From: Thermopetrobacter sp. TC1
GTDB lineage: Bacteria; Pseudomonadota; Alphaproteobacteria; Rhizobiales; Aestuariivirgaceae
NCBI RefSeq assembly: GCF_000746275.1
Contig: NZ_KN050828.1
Coordinates: 289,384-353,383 of the forward strand
Length of the DNA stretch: 64,000 bases
Direction: 5' to 3'
The notes beneath the pieces are model-generated. The model was not told where the DNA came from and searched no databases. It was given only the letters and a program-made list of their open reading frames with translations. Position numbers and translations under genes: made by a program. Of this stretch, positions 1 through 11,013 are shown piece by piece (positions within the stretch are counted from its first letter, which is position 1; each line of letters begins with the position of its first letter).

Positions 1-2
1 GC

Positions 3-194
3 CCGGGCGTGGATGGCGTCATCATTCGGCTAGATGGCCGGCAGGCGACTTTTCTGCCCTCCGTGTGGGAACAGCTGCCGGATTTCGATCGTTTCTTCGC
101 CCATCTGTGCTTGAAGGCCGGCCTGCCTGCCGACTGCCTGCGCCTGCATCCGGATGTGCACGTCTATCAGGCGGAAAAAATCACCGAAGCCTGA
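3..194 (+). CDS. AMMECR1-domain protein (AmmeMemoRadiSam system protein A), C-terminal fragment
   Basis: The reading frame is open at the left edge, so only about the last 63 residues are present and the start lies outside the window. The segment contains the conserved end of the AMMECR1 fold: 'GRQATFLPSVWEQLPD' followed by a helix ending in 'KAGLPADC'. AMMECR1 proteins are small and widespread; in bacteria they often sit beside a Memo-like protein and a radical SAM protein (the AmmeMemoRadiSam set), but those partners would be upstream, out of view. The biochemical role is not established. The gene is followed by a strong shared hairpin terminator and converges with the next gene. Confidence 0.8.
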   Translation, partial: PGVDGVIIRLDGRQATFLPSVWEQLPDFDRFFAHLCLKAGLPADCLRLHPDVHVYQAEKITEA

Positions 195-245
195 TGCGCG
201 TTGGCGCAGGGGAAATCGTGCAATCGGCGTGATCATGAAAACACG

Positions 246-291
246 AACGCCCGTCCGCAGGGACGGGCGTGAAATTCTGCGTGTCTTTTTT
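246..291. terminator. Bidirectional rho-independent terminator
   Basis: A perfect 10-bp stem (247-256 with 261-270, GCAG loop) lies between two converging genes. On the plus strand a T-run follows at 285-291; on the minus strand the stem is followed within a few bases by TTTT (complement of 239-243). It can serve both the AMMECR1 gene and the IalB-like gene. Confidence 0.75.
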
Positions 292-303
292 AAGTTCACG
301 AGA

Positions 304-999
304 TCACTTGCTCACCTCGTCCAGCTTTTTCATGGCGGCGGAAAAGCCCTTGAGGTCGAACACGAGAGGCAGCCCCCGGCCCGGGGCGGCATAATAGATG
401 AACTTGGCCTTCTTGCCCTTCTTCAAGCGATCGATGGTTTCCTTGCGGGTTTCCGCCATGGAATCACAGAAAATGGGATTGCAGGACAGGAACGGCGCGC
501 GGGAGACCGGCTTGCCATCGATTTCCAGGCCGATGCCGGTCGGCAGGTACACGCCCAGGGGCGCGCGCATGTCGATCATGTAAACGGAACGCACCTTGCC
601 GTCCGGTCCCTTGCCCTTGACCTTGAAGATGAAAATGGAAAGCGTGACATTCTTGAGCTTGGGATCACGCTGAGTGGCCTGAACATAGCAGACTTTTTTG
701 CCCGCCTTGGCACCCCCCTTGGCCGGCGCGGGGGGCTGCTCGCACTTCACCCGCCAGATTCCGTATTCGGCGATGACTTCCGCCAGCGGCTTTCTGGGGG
801 CTGCAGGCACGCCGCTGGCGGCGCGCGGCGGCTTCACGCGCGGGCCAAAGGGCGTGACAGGAAGAGGCGCCTGCATTGTTTCCGCCTGTTGAGGCTTGGC
901 CTTTTGCGCCATGACCGGATGGGCAATGCTGCCGATGACAAACGCGAAACCCGCGATTGCCGGAAGAACTCGATGCACGAAACGGCCGGGGGTGTTCAT
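304..999 (-). CDS. Invasion-associated locus B (IalB) family secreted protein
   Basis: Predicted 231-residue exported protein. An N-terminal signal peptide (hydrophobic stretch near residues 11-30, ending 'HPVMAQ') is followed by a Pro/Ala-rich linker and then the IalB core, recognisable from 'YGIWRVKCEQPP', a conserved cysteine in 'KVCYVQATQ', 'MIDMRAPLGVYLPTGIGL' and 'APFLSCNPIFC'. The paired cysteines suggest disulfides in the periplasm. IalB homologues are common in alphaproteobacteria, including free-living ones, so the name does not imply invasion. The frame stays open far upstream, but the ATG at 999 directly precedes the signal peptide and has GGGAG-like bases about 12 nt before it. 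It is divergent from thrC across about 290 bases. Confidence 0.8.
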   Translation of the reverse strand: MNTPGRFVHRVLPAIAGFAFVIGSIAHPVMAQKAKPQQAETMQAPLPVTPFGPRVKPPRAASGVPAAPRKPLAEVIAEYGIWRVKCEQPPAPAKGGAKAGKKVCYVQATQRDPKLKNVTLSIFIFKVKGKGPDGKVRSVYMIDMRAPLGVYLPTGIGLEIDGKPVSRAPFLSCNPIFCDSMAETRKETIDRLKKGKKAKFIYYAAPGRGLPLVFDLKGFSAAMKKLDEVSK

Positions 1000-1290
1000 G
1001 ACGACTTGGTGCTCCCTCGATTGATCGACTTTGCAGCTAAGCTGTTTCATGGTGCGGAAGGGTCGGTTTCGAGACTTAGCCGTATTCACCGCTTCCGTCC
1101 AGAAGGCGTTGCTCCGGAGCGATTCATTTCCGCCCCGCCAAGCCGGGCATGGCGGGCAAATGGGGCCAAAATCCGTCAAGCGCGGGAAAATGCACTTTCT
1201 TGTGTCGCCGGTGGCCCTTGCACGAAAGACATTCCTTGCTTCATAACAGCCGCGAAAGGTGCGGCGGTTTCTGACACGGACAAGGCAGAC

Positions 1291-2682
1291 ATGCGATATA
1301 TCTCCACCCGCGGCGGCGATCGCGACCGCAGCTTCGAGGATGTCCTCCTTGCCGGCCTGGCCCCGGACGGAGGGCTTTACGTGCCCGAGCACTGGCCGGT
1401 TCTTTCCCCGGATGACTGGCGGAGCCTGCGCAACCGGGACTGGTCGGAGGTGGCCGTGGCCGTCATGCGGCCCTTCATGGGGGATTTCCTGCCCGAGGCG
1501 GCACTTGGCCAGCTCATCGCAGAAGCGGCCGGCACGTTCAATCATGCCGCCGTCACGCCACTCAAGCAGCTTGACGATTCCTTATGGCTCCTGGAGTTGT
1601 TTCACGGGCCCACGCTGGCGTTCAAGGATGTGGCCATGCAGATCCTGGCCCGCCTGATGGATATCGCGCTTGAGCGCCGCGGCGAGAAGGTGACGATCAT
1701 CGGAGCCACATCCGGAGACACGGGCTCTGCCGCCATTGAGGCCTTCCGGCATTCCAGACACGTGGAGATCTTCATCCTGCATCCGCATGGACGCGTCTCG
1801 GAGGTGCAGCGCCGGCAGATGACCACCGTTCATTCGCCCAACGTGCACAACATCGCCATTGAGGGCGATTTCGACGACTGTCAGGCGTTGGTGAAGGCCA
1901 TGTTCAACGACCAGCCGTTCCGCACACGCATGCGCCTGGCCGGGGTGAATTCCATCAACTGGGCGCGGATCCTGGCGCAGGTCATCTATTACGCCACCGC
2001 GGCGCTGTCGCTGGGCGCGCCGCACCGGCCCGTGGCCTTCACGGTGCCGACCGGGAATTTCGGCGACATCTTTGCCGGATACGTGGCGTGGAAACTGGGG
2101 CTGCCCATCGAGAAACTCGTGATCGCCACCAACGTCAACGACATCCTGCACCGGGCGCTGACCACGGGGCGCTATGAAGTAACGGGTGTTACACCCACCA
2201 CCAGCCCGTCGATGGACATTCAGGTGTCCTCCAATTTCGAACGGCTGCTGTTCGATGCGCTGAACCGCAATCCGGCCGCTGTGCGGGCGCTGATGGACTC
2301 GCTTGCGCAGGCGCGCGCCTTCACCATTCCTGAGGAGGCGCTTGCCGAGATGAACACCCTGTTCGCCTCCGGGCGGGCTGATGAGGAGGAGGTGCTGGAG
2401 GAAATCCGCCGCACATGGCGGGAAACCGGCGAGATTGTCGATCCGCACACGGCGGTGGGCCTGCATGTCGCACGTTCCCATCTGGGGCCGGATCATGCCA
2501 TGATCTCGCTGGCCACGGCGCACCCCGCCAAGTTCCCCGATGCGGTGGAACGCGCCATCGGGCAGCGTCCGGCCTTGCCACAGCGCCTGGCCCATATCCT
2601 TACGGACGAAGAACGCCTAGCGGTTCTGCCCAATGATCTTGAGCGGGTGGAGGCCTTCATTGCGGAACGGGTGACAGGATGA
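1291..2682 (+). CDS. thrC: Threonine synthase
   Basis: 463 residues. Pyridoxal-phosphate enzyme that converts O-phospho-L-homoserine to L-threonine in the cytoplasm, the last step of threonine synthesis. The N-terminal threonine-synthase domain begins 'MRYISTRGG'; the PLP-binding lysine is in 'HGPTLAFKDVAMQ' (Lys112), and 'GATSGDTGSAAIEAF' is the phosphate-binding loop. The frame remains open for 379 codons upstream, across the divergent IalB-like gene, but that extension has no family similarity; the ATG at 1291 matches the family N-terminus. The stop overlaps the next start as ATGA, so the M16 peptidase is probably translationally coupled, an arrangement common in alphaproteobacteria. Confidence 0.95.
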   Translation: MRYISTRGGDRDRSFEDVLLAGLAPDGGLYVPEHWPVLSPDDWRSLRNRDWSEVAVAVMRPFMGDFLPEAALGQLIAEAAGTFNHAAVTPLKQLDDSLWLLELFHGPTLAFKDVAMQILARLMDIALERRGEKVTIIGATSGDTGSAAIEAFRHSRHVEIFILHPHGRVSEVQRRQMTTVHSPNVHNIAIEGDFDDCQALVKAMFNDQPFRTRMRLAGVNSINWARILAQVIYYATAALSLGAPHRPVAFTVPTGNFGDIFAGYVAWKLGLPIEKLVIATNVNDILHRALTTGRYEVTGVTPTTSPSMDIQVSSNFERLLFDALNRNPAAVRALMDSLAQARAFTIPEEALAEMNTLFASGRADEEEVLEEIRRTWRETGEIVDPHTAVGLHVARSHLGPDHAMISLATAHPAKFPDAVERAIGQRPALPQRLAHILTDEERLAVLPNDLERVEAFIAERVTG

Positions 2683-4019
2683 GTGCGGAGAAGAAGGGCG
2701 CGAAGGCTTCGCGCACGCCATCATCCATGCCGCCTGCGGTTCTGTCGCGCGAAGATGCCGGCGCAGGCCGGACGATAGAGCCGGAAGAAGGAGTCAGGGT
2801 CACGGTGCTGGATACGGGTGTGACCGTGATCAGCCATGCCATGCCCCATCTGAAGACCGTGGCGCTGGGCTTATGGGTACGGGCCGGCTCGCGCGATGAA
2901 ATGCCGGATGAGGCAGGTGTGGCCCATTTTCTGGAGCACATGGCCTTCAAGGGCACTTCCCGGCGCAGCGCGCGGGAGATCGCGGAAGCCATCGAGGGGC
3001 GCGGGGGCGATCTCAATGCGGCAACCTCTTCCGAGACCACGGGCTATACCGCACATGTGCTGAAAGAGGACTGGGCGCTGGCCCTGGATGTCATCGCCGA
3101 TATCGTGACCGATCCCGTTTTCGATCCCGCGGAGATGGAACGGGAGCGCGGCGTGATCCTGCAGGAAATAGCCGCAGCGCATGACGATCCGGTCGATCTG
3201 GTGTTCGAGCAGGCGGAGGAGGCCGCCTTTGACGGTCATCCGCTCGGGCGCTCCGTGCTTGGCCGGCCGGAAACGGTCGGCCGTCTGATGCCGGATGACC
3301 TGCGTGCCTTCCGGGCGCGCACCTATCTGTCCGGCGCCATGGTGCTTTCCGCAGCGGGAAACGTGGATCATGACGCGCTGGCGCGAGAAGCCGCCGCCCG
3401 TCTGGCCAGGGTGCCGCAGGGCAGCGGGCCTGAGCGTCAGCCGCCGCGGTTTCATCCGGGCCGGCGCATCCGCCAGCGCCCCCAGGATCAGACCCATATC
3501 GTGCTCGCCTGGCCGGCGCCGGGCTATCGCGACGAACAGGTGTGGGCGGCACAGGCGGCATCGGCCATTCTTGGCGGCGGCATGGCCTCGCGCCTGTTTC
3601 AGGTGCTCAGGGAGCAGCGCGGCCTGTGTTACGCCACCTACAGCTACTATTCCGCCTGGGCCGATGCGGGGCTTATCTATCTTTACGCCGCCACCGCACC
3701 GGAACGCGCTGAAGAGGCGGAAGCGCTCATGCGCTCTCTGGCCAGCGGGCTTTCCAAAGACATCTCGGCGGAGGAGCTGGACCGCGCCAAGGCCCAGGGG
3801 CGGGCCGGCCTGGTCATGAGCCTGGAAAGCCCGGTGGCCCGCGCCGGACAGATGGCGCGGCAGATGCTGGGTTATGGCCGGGTGCCGCCCATACAGGAAT
3901 TTCTTGCACGCATCGAGGCTGTGCAGCCCGAAATGGTCTCGGATGCGGCCCGTGCGATTTTCGCGCGTGAACCAGTCGTTTCCCGGGTGGAGGCGACGGG
4001 CAGGAGCGAAGACGTCTGA
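2679..4019 (+). CDS. M16 family zinc metallopeptidase (processing-peptidase type)
   Basis: 446 residues. The inverted zinc motif HFLEH occupies residues 83-87 and the third ligand is Glu163 in 'GVILQEIAAAHDDP', exactly the 76-residue spacing typical of M16 peptidases (pitrilysin, mitochondrial processing peptidase beta). Two homologous halves are visible; the second contains 'LREQRGLCYATYSYYS'. There is no signal peptide, so it is probably cytoplasmic. Substrates of the bacterial forms are poorly known. The gene overlaps thrC by four bases, which indicates one operon. The first 37 residues are a low-conservation extension, so a slightly later start is possible. Confidence 0.9.
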   Translation: MSAEKKGAKASRTPSSMPPAVLSREDAGAGRTIEPEEGVRVTVLDTGVTVISHAMPHLKTVALGLWVRAGSRDEMPDEAGVAHFLEHMAFKGTSRRSAREIAEAIEGRGGDLNAATSSETTGYTAHVLKEDWALALDVIADIVTDPVFDPAEMERERGVILQEIAAAHDDPVDLVFEQAEEAAFDGHPLGRSVLGRPETVGRLMPDDLRAFRARTYLSGAMVLSAAGNVDHDALAREAAARLARVPQGSGPERQPPRFHPGRRIRQRPQDQTHIVLAWPAPGYRDEQVWAAQAASAILGGGMASRLFQVLREQRGLCYATYSYYSAWADAGLIYLYAATAPERAEEAEALMRSLASGLSKDISAEELDRAKAQGRAGLVMSLESPVARAGQMARQMLGYGRVPPIQEFLARIEAVQPEMVSDAARAIFAREPVVSRVEATGRSEDV

Positions 4020-4356
4020 TCATTCGCTTTAAGCGTGACACCACGAGAAAAAGAAAAGGGGGAACAGGACAGCGCCCGTTCCCCAAGGGCATCGGCAATC
4101 CTCGAAAACACGCGGGCGAAATCGAGGACAGGGATGATCCTTCATCTGAAGGCTGGGGCGTGTCCTCATAAAATCCGACGCGCCAGCCCCTAAAGGTCAG
4201 CATTTTCGCCTCATCCCGCTGGCCTTTCGCCCTTGAAAATAGCCTTGGCTATTCCCTGCGGGCGAAAAGACCAGCGATTTTCAAGAAAATGCCGCTGGCA
4301 TCGCCGTTTTTGAATTAAGTCCACGCCCTGGGCAACGCATCTTAAGTCACTGAACC
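4020..4356. other. Intergenic region, 337 bases, filled by the repeat element
   Basis: Apart from the palindromic element, I see no gene, RNA or clear promoter here. It lies between the plus-strand M16 gene and the converging lipoprotein gene, so one of its hairpins may act as a terminator. Confidence 0.6.
4155..4329. repeat. Palindromic intergenic repeat element (REP/MITE-like), copy A
   Basis: About 175 bases with nested dyads: a left hairpin (4151-4190), a large imperfect palindrome at 4217-4276 centred on AATAGCC-TT-GGCTATT, and a third dyad at 4271-4299. The ends are loosely inverted (GGGGCGTGTCC left, GTCCACGCCCT right). A shortened relative lies at 39000-39058, sharing CGTGTCCTCA and AAAATCCGACG. 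It carries no gene; an open frame on the minus strand across it is spurious. Whether this is a non-autonomous transposon or a REP-type element is not decided by the sequence. Confidence 0.6.
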
Positions 4357-4722
4357 TTATTGAGCAGCGCCCTGTTGAGCATTCTGGGGTGTGTCGGCGG
4401 GCGCCATGTCCTGAGCCGTGTTCGCCGCGTCCGTGGCTGCATCCTTCGCCTTGTTCACCACGGTTTCGGCAGCGCCCTGCGCCTTGTTCGCAGCCGCGCC
4501 TGCAGCATCCTTCGCCGCATTCATGGCGTTTTCCGCAGCGGAACGGGCCTTGTCAGCCGCGGTGGTTTCCTGCTTGGTCGTGGTCTGCTGCGCGGGCGGG
4601 GCAGCCCCGGTCTCGGATTTTTTGGAATCATCCTTGCAGGCCGCAAGGCCCGCAGCAAGGGCGGCGGCAAGAAGCACGCCCGCGCCTGAGCGAAGAGTCG
4701 ATGCAATTTTGCTGGTTTTCAT
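4357..4722 (-). CDS. Small Ala-rich lipoprotein with LEA-like helical repeats
   Basis: 121 residues. A lipoprotein signal peptide ends in a lipobox (LAAC; Cys29), followed by a charged, Gln/Thr-rich linker. The rest is a repetitive amphipathic helix built on variations of 'NKAKDAATDAANTA' with period about 11, resembling LEA-type, apolipoprotein-like and YtxH-like helices. The tail 'PADTPQNAQQGAAQ' is disordered. No enzyme domain is visible. It is probably anchored in the inner or outer membrane with the helix in the periplasm. I do not recognise a named family; a role in envelope stabilisation would be inference. It is monocistronic and divergent from guaB. Confidence 0.65.
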   Translation of the reverse strand: MKTSKIASTLRSGAGVLLAAALAAGLAACKDDSKKSETGAAPPAQQTTTKQETTAADKARSAAENAMNAAKDAAGAAANKAQGAAETVVNKAKDAATDAANTAQDMAPADTPQNAQQGAAQ

Positions 4723-6638
<1,916 letters not shown>

Positions 6639-6860
6639 AGCGCTTATGTGATGAAGTTGGGCGCACCGTCCGCTCCATAAGTCACGGCAATCTGCTCAGC
6701 CGCCGCCAAAGGCAGGCCTTGCGGGGCGGGTAAAGCGGCGTATGCTTCCTGAAGATGAATGATGCCGTCTTTGGCCAGGGGGCATTCAGGCTCCTGGCCG
6801 CGGGATGGTCTTCGTATTCATCCAAGCCCTGCGCCCCATCAGTCAGGAGAGGATACGCCC

Positions 6861-8261
6861 ATGCCCGATCACGCCTCGTCCTTGAGCAATCTCGACGTTC
6901 GCGACATCGAGACACTCATTCATCCCTATACCAATCTCTCCACTCACCGCCGCATCGGCCCGGTGGTGCTGGAAACGGGCAAGGGGGCCATTGTCTGGGA
7001 TTCGGAAGGGCGGGAATACATCGAAGGGCTGGCGGGGCTGTGGTGCACCGCGCTGGGCTATGGCAACGAGGAGCTCGTGGAAGCGGCGCGCGAACAGATG
7101 GCGCAGCTTTCCTTCGCCCATCTCTTCGGGCACAAGAGCCATGATGTGGCCATCGCCCTGGCGGAGAAGATCAAGGAAATCGCGCCCTTTCCCGTTTCCA
7201 AGGTGTTGTTCTGCTCAGGCGGCTCGGAGGCCAACGATCAGCAGGTCAAGCTCACCTGGTATTACAACAACGCGCGCGGCAAGCCGGAGAAGAAAAAGAT
7301 CATCTCCCGCCACAGGGCCTATCACGGTGTGACGGTGGCCTCCGGTTCGCTTACCGGGCTTCCCGTGGTGCATGCCGATTTCGACCTGCCGCTGCCGCAG
7401 GTGCTGCACACCGCCTGCCCCGATTATTACCGCGAGGCCGAAGAGGGCGAGAGCGAACGGGAATTCTCCCGCCGCATGGCCAGGGAGCTTGAAGCGCTTA
7501 TTGAACGGGAAGGGCCGGAGACCATCGCCGCCTTCATTGCCGAGCCGGTGATGGGCGCAGGCGGCGTCATCATCCCGCCGGAGGGCTATTTCGAGGAAAT
7601 CGGCAAGGTACTGGCCCGCCATGATGTGCGCATCATCTCGGACGAGGTGATCACCGGCTTCGGGCGCACGGGCGAGATGTTCGGCTGTCAGGCCACGGGC
7701 TTTCGCCCCACGTCCATGTCGGTGGCCAAGGCCATCACCTCGGCCTATGTGCCGCTCGGCGCCATGACCGTGGAGGAAGATCTCTATGAGGCCATGCTGG
7801 CGGAATCGGAGAAAATCGGCATCTTTGGCCACGGCTTTACCTATACGGGGCATCCGGTGGCCTGTGCGGTGGCGCTGAAGACTCTGGAAATCTTCGAGCG
7901 CGACAACATCGTGGACGAGGTGAAACGCAAGGCGCCGCATTTTTCCCGGCGCATCGCACGGCTGGCCGAACATCCGCTGGTGGGGCATGTGCGCAGCATC
8001 GGCCTGATGGGCGCGGTGGAGCTGGTGGCGGACAAGAAGGCCAAGCGCCTGTTCGATCCCAAGGCGGGGGTTGGGGCGCATGCCATGCTGGCGGCACAGG
8101 CCCATGGCCTGATCACCCGCAATGTGGGCGGCGACATCATCGCCCTGTGCCCGCCGCTGATCATCAGCGATGAAGAAATTGACGAGATGTTCGACAGGCT
8201 GGAACGGGCGCTTGATGATACCGAGGCCTGGGTGCAGCGCGAGGGATTGCGTGATCACTAA
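6861..8261 (+). CDS. Class III (omega) aminotransferase, putrescine/beta-alanine--pyruvate type
   Basis: 466 residues. PLP enzyme of the class III family that moves the amino group of an amine or omega-amino acid to pyruvate. Visible marks are 'LFCSGGSEANDQQVKL' (cofactor phosphate), 'AFIAEPVMGAGGVIIPPEGY', 'IISDEVITGFGRTG' (Asp that binds the PLP nitrogen) and the Schiff-base lysine in 'VAKAITSAYVPLGAM'. The exact substrate cannot be read from sequence; homologues include SpuC-like putrescine-pyruvate and beta-alanine-pyruvate aminotransferases. AGGAGAGG ends about 8 nt before the ATG at 6861 and decides the start over longer in-frame extensions. No partner genes flank it. Confidence 0.88.
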   Translation: MPDHASSLSNLDVRDIETLIHPYTNLSTHRRIGPVVLETGKGAIVWDSEGREYIEGLAGLWCTALGYGNEELVEAAREQMAQLSFAHLFGHKSHDVAIALAEKIKEIAPFPVSKVLFCSGGSEANDQQVKLTWYYNNARGKPEKKKIISRHRAYHGVTVASGSLTGLPVVHADFDLPLPQVLHTACPDYYREAEEGESEREFSRRMARELEALIEREGPETIAAFIAEPVMGAGGVIIPPEGYFEEIGKVLARHDVRIISDEVITGFGRTGEMFGCQATGFRPTSMSVAKAITSAYVPLGAMTVEEDLYEAMLAESEKIGIFGHGFTYTGHPVACAVALKTLEIFERDNIVDEVKRKAPHFSRRIARLAEHPLVGHVRSIGLMGAVELVADKKAKRLFDPKAGVGAHAMLAAQAHGLITRNVGGDIIALCPPLIISDEEIDEMFDRLERALDDTEAWVQREGLRDH

Positions 8262-8340
8262 AAGGCCATAATGCCTAGAAGCGGGATGGGCTCTTGACCG
8301 GCATGCCGTTTTGGCCAACCACCCTCATGACGGGACAGGG

Positions 8341-8365
8341 TCACAAGAGGCGTCACCTCTTGTGA
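8341..8365. promoter_or_regulatory. Perfect 10-bp hairpin between the aminotransferase gene and tldD
   Basis: TCACAAGAGG pairs with CCTCTTGTGA around the loop CGTCA. There is no following T-run on either strand, so it is not a canonical intrinsic terminator. It sits about 115 bases before tldD and about 80 bases after the aminotransferase gene; it may be a 3' stabiliser, a rho-dependent stop or an operator. Confidence 0.35.
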
Positions 8366-8479
8366 AAGGCATGTGTGAAGCCATATGAATTCAGAACCAC
8401 ACGCCTTGCGCCCCAGTTCTTTTCTGAAAAGACATCGGCGCTGCGGCATCAAGCGAATTTCGGCGGAGATATCAGGAAC

Positions 8480-9913
8480 ATGACCGACTTTGGCACCGAT
8501 CCCAACACCATTTTTCAGGTTTCCGGGCTGGACAGACAGCGCGCGCACAAGATCATCGAGGATGCGCTGCACGGCTGTGACGACGGCGAGCTTTATCTTG
8601 AACTGTCGCGCTCGGAGAGCCTGACCTGGGATGACGGGCGCCTGAAGGCGGCAAGCTTCGATTCCCGCGCCGGTTTTGGCCTGCGGGCGGTGGCCGAAGA
8701 GCGCACGGGCTATGCCCATTCCTCCGAAGTCTCGGAAGATGCCCTGCGCCGGGCGGCGGAAACGGTGCGGGCGGTGCGCGCCGGCCATGAGGGAACCTGG
8801 GCGGAGCCGCCGCGCAAGACTAATGTGCATCTCTATCCGCCGGATGATCCCATCATCGAAATGTCCTTTGCCGAGAAGGTGAAGCTGCTGGAAGAGGCGG
8901 ATTCTTTCGCCCGCGGTCTTGATCCCCGCGTGCGGCAGGTGAGCGTTTCGCTCGCCTCGAGCTGGCAGGTGGTGACCATTCTGCGCCCGGATGGTTTTCT
9001 GGCCCATGATGTGCGGCCGCTGATGCGCTTCAACGTCTCGATCATCACCGAGGACGGCGAGAAACGGGGCACGGGCATGCATGGCCTGGGCGGCCGTCAG
9101 CACTGGGCGGACTATATCGGCGGCGGGAAATGGAAAGAGGCGGTGCGCGAGGCCCTGCGCCAGTCTCTTGTATCCCTTGATGCGGGCCCGGCGCCGGCCG
9201 GCGAGATGGATGTGGTGCTCGGACCCGGCTGGCCGGGCATTCTTTTGCATGAGGCTGTGGGGCACGGCCTGGAGGGCGACTTCAACCGCAAGGGCACCTC
9301 GGCCTTTGCCGGGCTGATGGGCGAGCAGGTGGCGGCGAAGGGCGTGACCGTGATCGATGACGGCACGATCCCGGGCCGGCGTGGCTCGCTGAGCATCGAT
9401 GATGAAGGCACGCCCACCTCCTCCACCGTGCTCATCGAGGATGGCCGGCTCGTCGGCTACATGCAGGATCGCATGAACGCCCGGCTCATGGGCATGCAGC
9501 CCACGGGCAACGGCCGGCGCGAATCCTATGCCCACGCGCCGTTGCCGCGCATGACCAACACCTTCATGCAGGCGGGGGATCATGAGCCGGAGGAGATCAT
9601 CCGCTCCGTGAAGAAGGGGCTTTATGCCGTCTCCTTCGGCGGCGGTCAGGTGGACATCACCTCCGGCAATTTCGTCTTCACCTGCACAGAGGCCTATCTC
9701 ATCGAGGATGGCAAGGTAACCCGGCCGGTGAAGGACGCCACCCTGATCGGCAACGGCAAGGATGCGCTCACTCGCGTAAGCATGATCGGCAATGACCTTC
9801 AGCTCGATCCCGGCATCGGCACCTGCGGCAAGGCCGGGCAGGGCGTGCCGGTGGGCGTGGGACAGCCGACATTGCGCATCGATGCGCTCACCGTTGGCGG
9901 CACGGATGCCTGA
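8480..9913 (+). CDS. tldD: Metalloprotease TldD
   Basis: 477 residues, the family's usual length. TldD with its partner TldE/PmbA forms a zinc protease that degrades unfolded peptides and matures some modified peptides. The catalytic motif HEAVGH is at residues 257-262, in the same place as in E. coli TldD, and is followed by 'GLEGDFNRKGTSAFAG'. Downstream are the family's 'RRGSLSIDDEGTP' and the C-terminal 'TRVSMIGND' region. The frame is open 35 codons further upstream, but the ATG at 8480 follows GGAGATATCAGGAAC and matches family N-termini. The TldE partner is not in this window. Confidence 0.93.
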   Translation: MTDFGTDPNTIFQVSGLDRQRAHKIIEDALHGCDDGELYLELSRSESLTWDDGRLKAASFDSRAGFGLRAVAEERTGYAHSSEVSEDALRRAAETVRAVRAGHEGTWAEPPRKTNVHLYPPDDPIIEMSFAEKVKLLEEADSFARGLDPRVRQVSVSLASSWQVVTILRPDGFLAHDVRPLMRFNVSIITEDGEKRGTGMHGLGGRQHWADYIGGGKWKEAVREALRQSLVSLDAGPAPAGEMDVVLGPGWPGILLHEAVGHGLEGDFNRKGTSAFAGLMGEQVAAKGVTVIDDGTIPGRRGSLSIDDEGTPTSSTVLIEDGRLVGYMQDRMNARLMGMQPTGNGRRESYAHAPLPRMTNTFMQAGDHEPEEIIRSVKKGLYAVSFGGGQVDITSGNFVFTCTEAYLIEDGKVTRPVKDATLIGNGKDALTRVSMIGNDLQLDPGIGTCGKAGQGVPVGVGQPTLRIDALTVGGTDA

Positions 9914-10000
9914 CGGATTTCGCCATGGCATGATGAAGGCTGCAGTCTGGGGCGTGATCCCGGGAGCCTGACGGAAACGCACAAGGGCTTTTTTACGACC

Positions 10001-11005
10001 ATGACCTCGAATCGCTTGCGGCTGATCTTCATGGGCTCACCGGATTTTGCCGTGCCCACGTTCAGAGGGCTTATGGATGCGGGGCATGAGATCGTGGCCG
10101 TTTATACGCAGCCGCCGCGTCCGGCCGGGCGGGGCAAGAAGCCGCGCCCCACGCCCGTTCATGCACAGGCGGAAGAGGCGGGCATTCCCGTCTTCACCCC
10201 CCGTAGCCTGAAAAGCGCGGAGGAACAGGCGCGTTTTGCCGCCTTTGAGGCGGATGCTGCGGTGGTTGTGGCCTATGGCCTGATCCTGCCGCAGGCCATT
10301 CTCGATGCACCGCGGCATGGCTGTTACAACCTGCATGCCTCGCTGCTGCCGCGCTGGCGGGGGGCGGCGCCCATTCAGCGGGCGATCATGGCCGGGGATG
10401 ACAAGACCGGCGTGTGCGTGATGAAAATGGAGGCGGGGCTTGACACCGGGCCGGTGTGCGCCTGCGAAGAGGTGCTGATCACGCCGGACATGACGGCGGG
10501 TGAACTGCATGACCTTCTGGCCGAAAAGGGGGCTCTCCTGATGGTTTCCGCCATGAACCGCCTTGCCGCGGAAGGCCGGCTGGATTGCCGCCCGCAACCC
10601 CGTGAAGGGGCAACCTATGCGCCGAAGATCGAAAAGGAGGAAGCCGCCATTGACTTTTCCCGCCCGGCGGCGGCAGTTCTGGCGCAGATTCATGGCCTTT
10701 CCCCCTATCCCGGCGCCTGGGCGCTTCTGCCCACCGCGAAGGGAGACATGCGCATCCGCATCCTGAAAGCGGAGCGTGTTTCGGTGCCCTCGGCAGAAAA
10801 GGCGGCACCGGGCACGGTGCTGGATGAGAATTTCACCATCGCCTGCAAAGAAGGCGCCATCCGCCCCCTTGTAGTGCAGAGAGCGGGCAAGGCGCCGCTT
10901 GATCGCGCGGCTTTCCTGCGTGGCACGCCGGTGACGCCCGGAACGCGCCTGTCGGGAAAGCATGAGGCTTCAGCAGAGGCCTCGGCAAAAGATGAGAAGG
11001 CTTAA
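10001..11005 (+). CDS. fmt: Methionyl-tRNA formyltransferase
   Basis: 334 residues. Transfers a formyl group from 10-formyl-tetrahydrofolate to Met-tRNAfMet for translation initiation. The catalytic formyltransferase domain starts '[14 protein letters not shown]', contains the folate and active-site segment '[13 protein letters not shown]', '[17 protein letters not shown]' (Asn and His of the active site) and '[10 protein letters not shown]'. The C-terminal tRNA-binding domain spans about residues 205-315. truA follows after 8 bases, so the two are co-transcribed. In many alphaproteobacteria def precedes fmt; here tldD does instead, and no deformylase gene is in the window. Confidence 0.95.
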   Translation: MTSNRLRLIFMGSPDFAVPTFRGLMDAGHEIVAVYTQPPRPAGRGKKPRPTPVHAQAEEAGIPVFTPRSLKSAEEQARFAAFEADAAVVVAYGLILPQAILDAPRHGCYNLHASLLPRWRGAAPIQRAIMAGDDKTGVCVMKMEAGLDTGPVCACEEVLITPDMTAGELHDLLAEKGALLMVSAMNRLAAEGRLDCRPQPREGATYAPKIEKEEAAIDFSRPAAAVLAQIHGLSPYPGAWALLPTAKGDMRIRILKAERVSVPSAEKAAPGTVLDENFTIACKEGAIRPLVVQRAGKAPLDRAAFLRGTPVTPGTRLSGKHEASAEASAKDEKA

Positions 11006-11013
11006 GGTGCGCC

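Noticed and set aside
154-1290. A long in-frame extension of thrC to the left
   Set aside because: It runs antisense through the IalB-like gene, has no threonine-synthase similarity and is common in GC-rich DNA; the family N-terminus is at 1291.
3814-4203. A 129-codon minus-strand frame starting MLTFRGWRVG
   Set aside because: Its start lies in the palindromic repeat and it overlaps the M16 gene; the frame comes from the repeat.
8258-9982. A 574-codon minus-strand frame opposite tldD
   Set aside because: tldD has its HEAVGH site and full family length; the other strand is a shadow.
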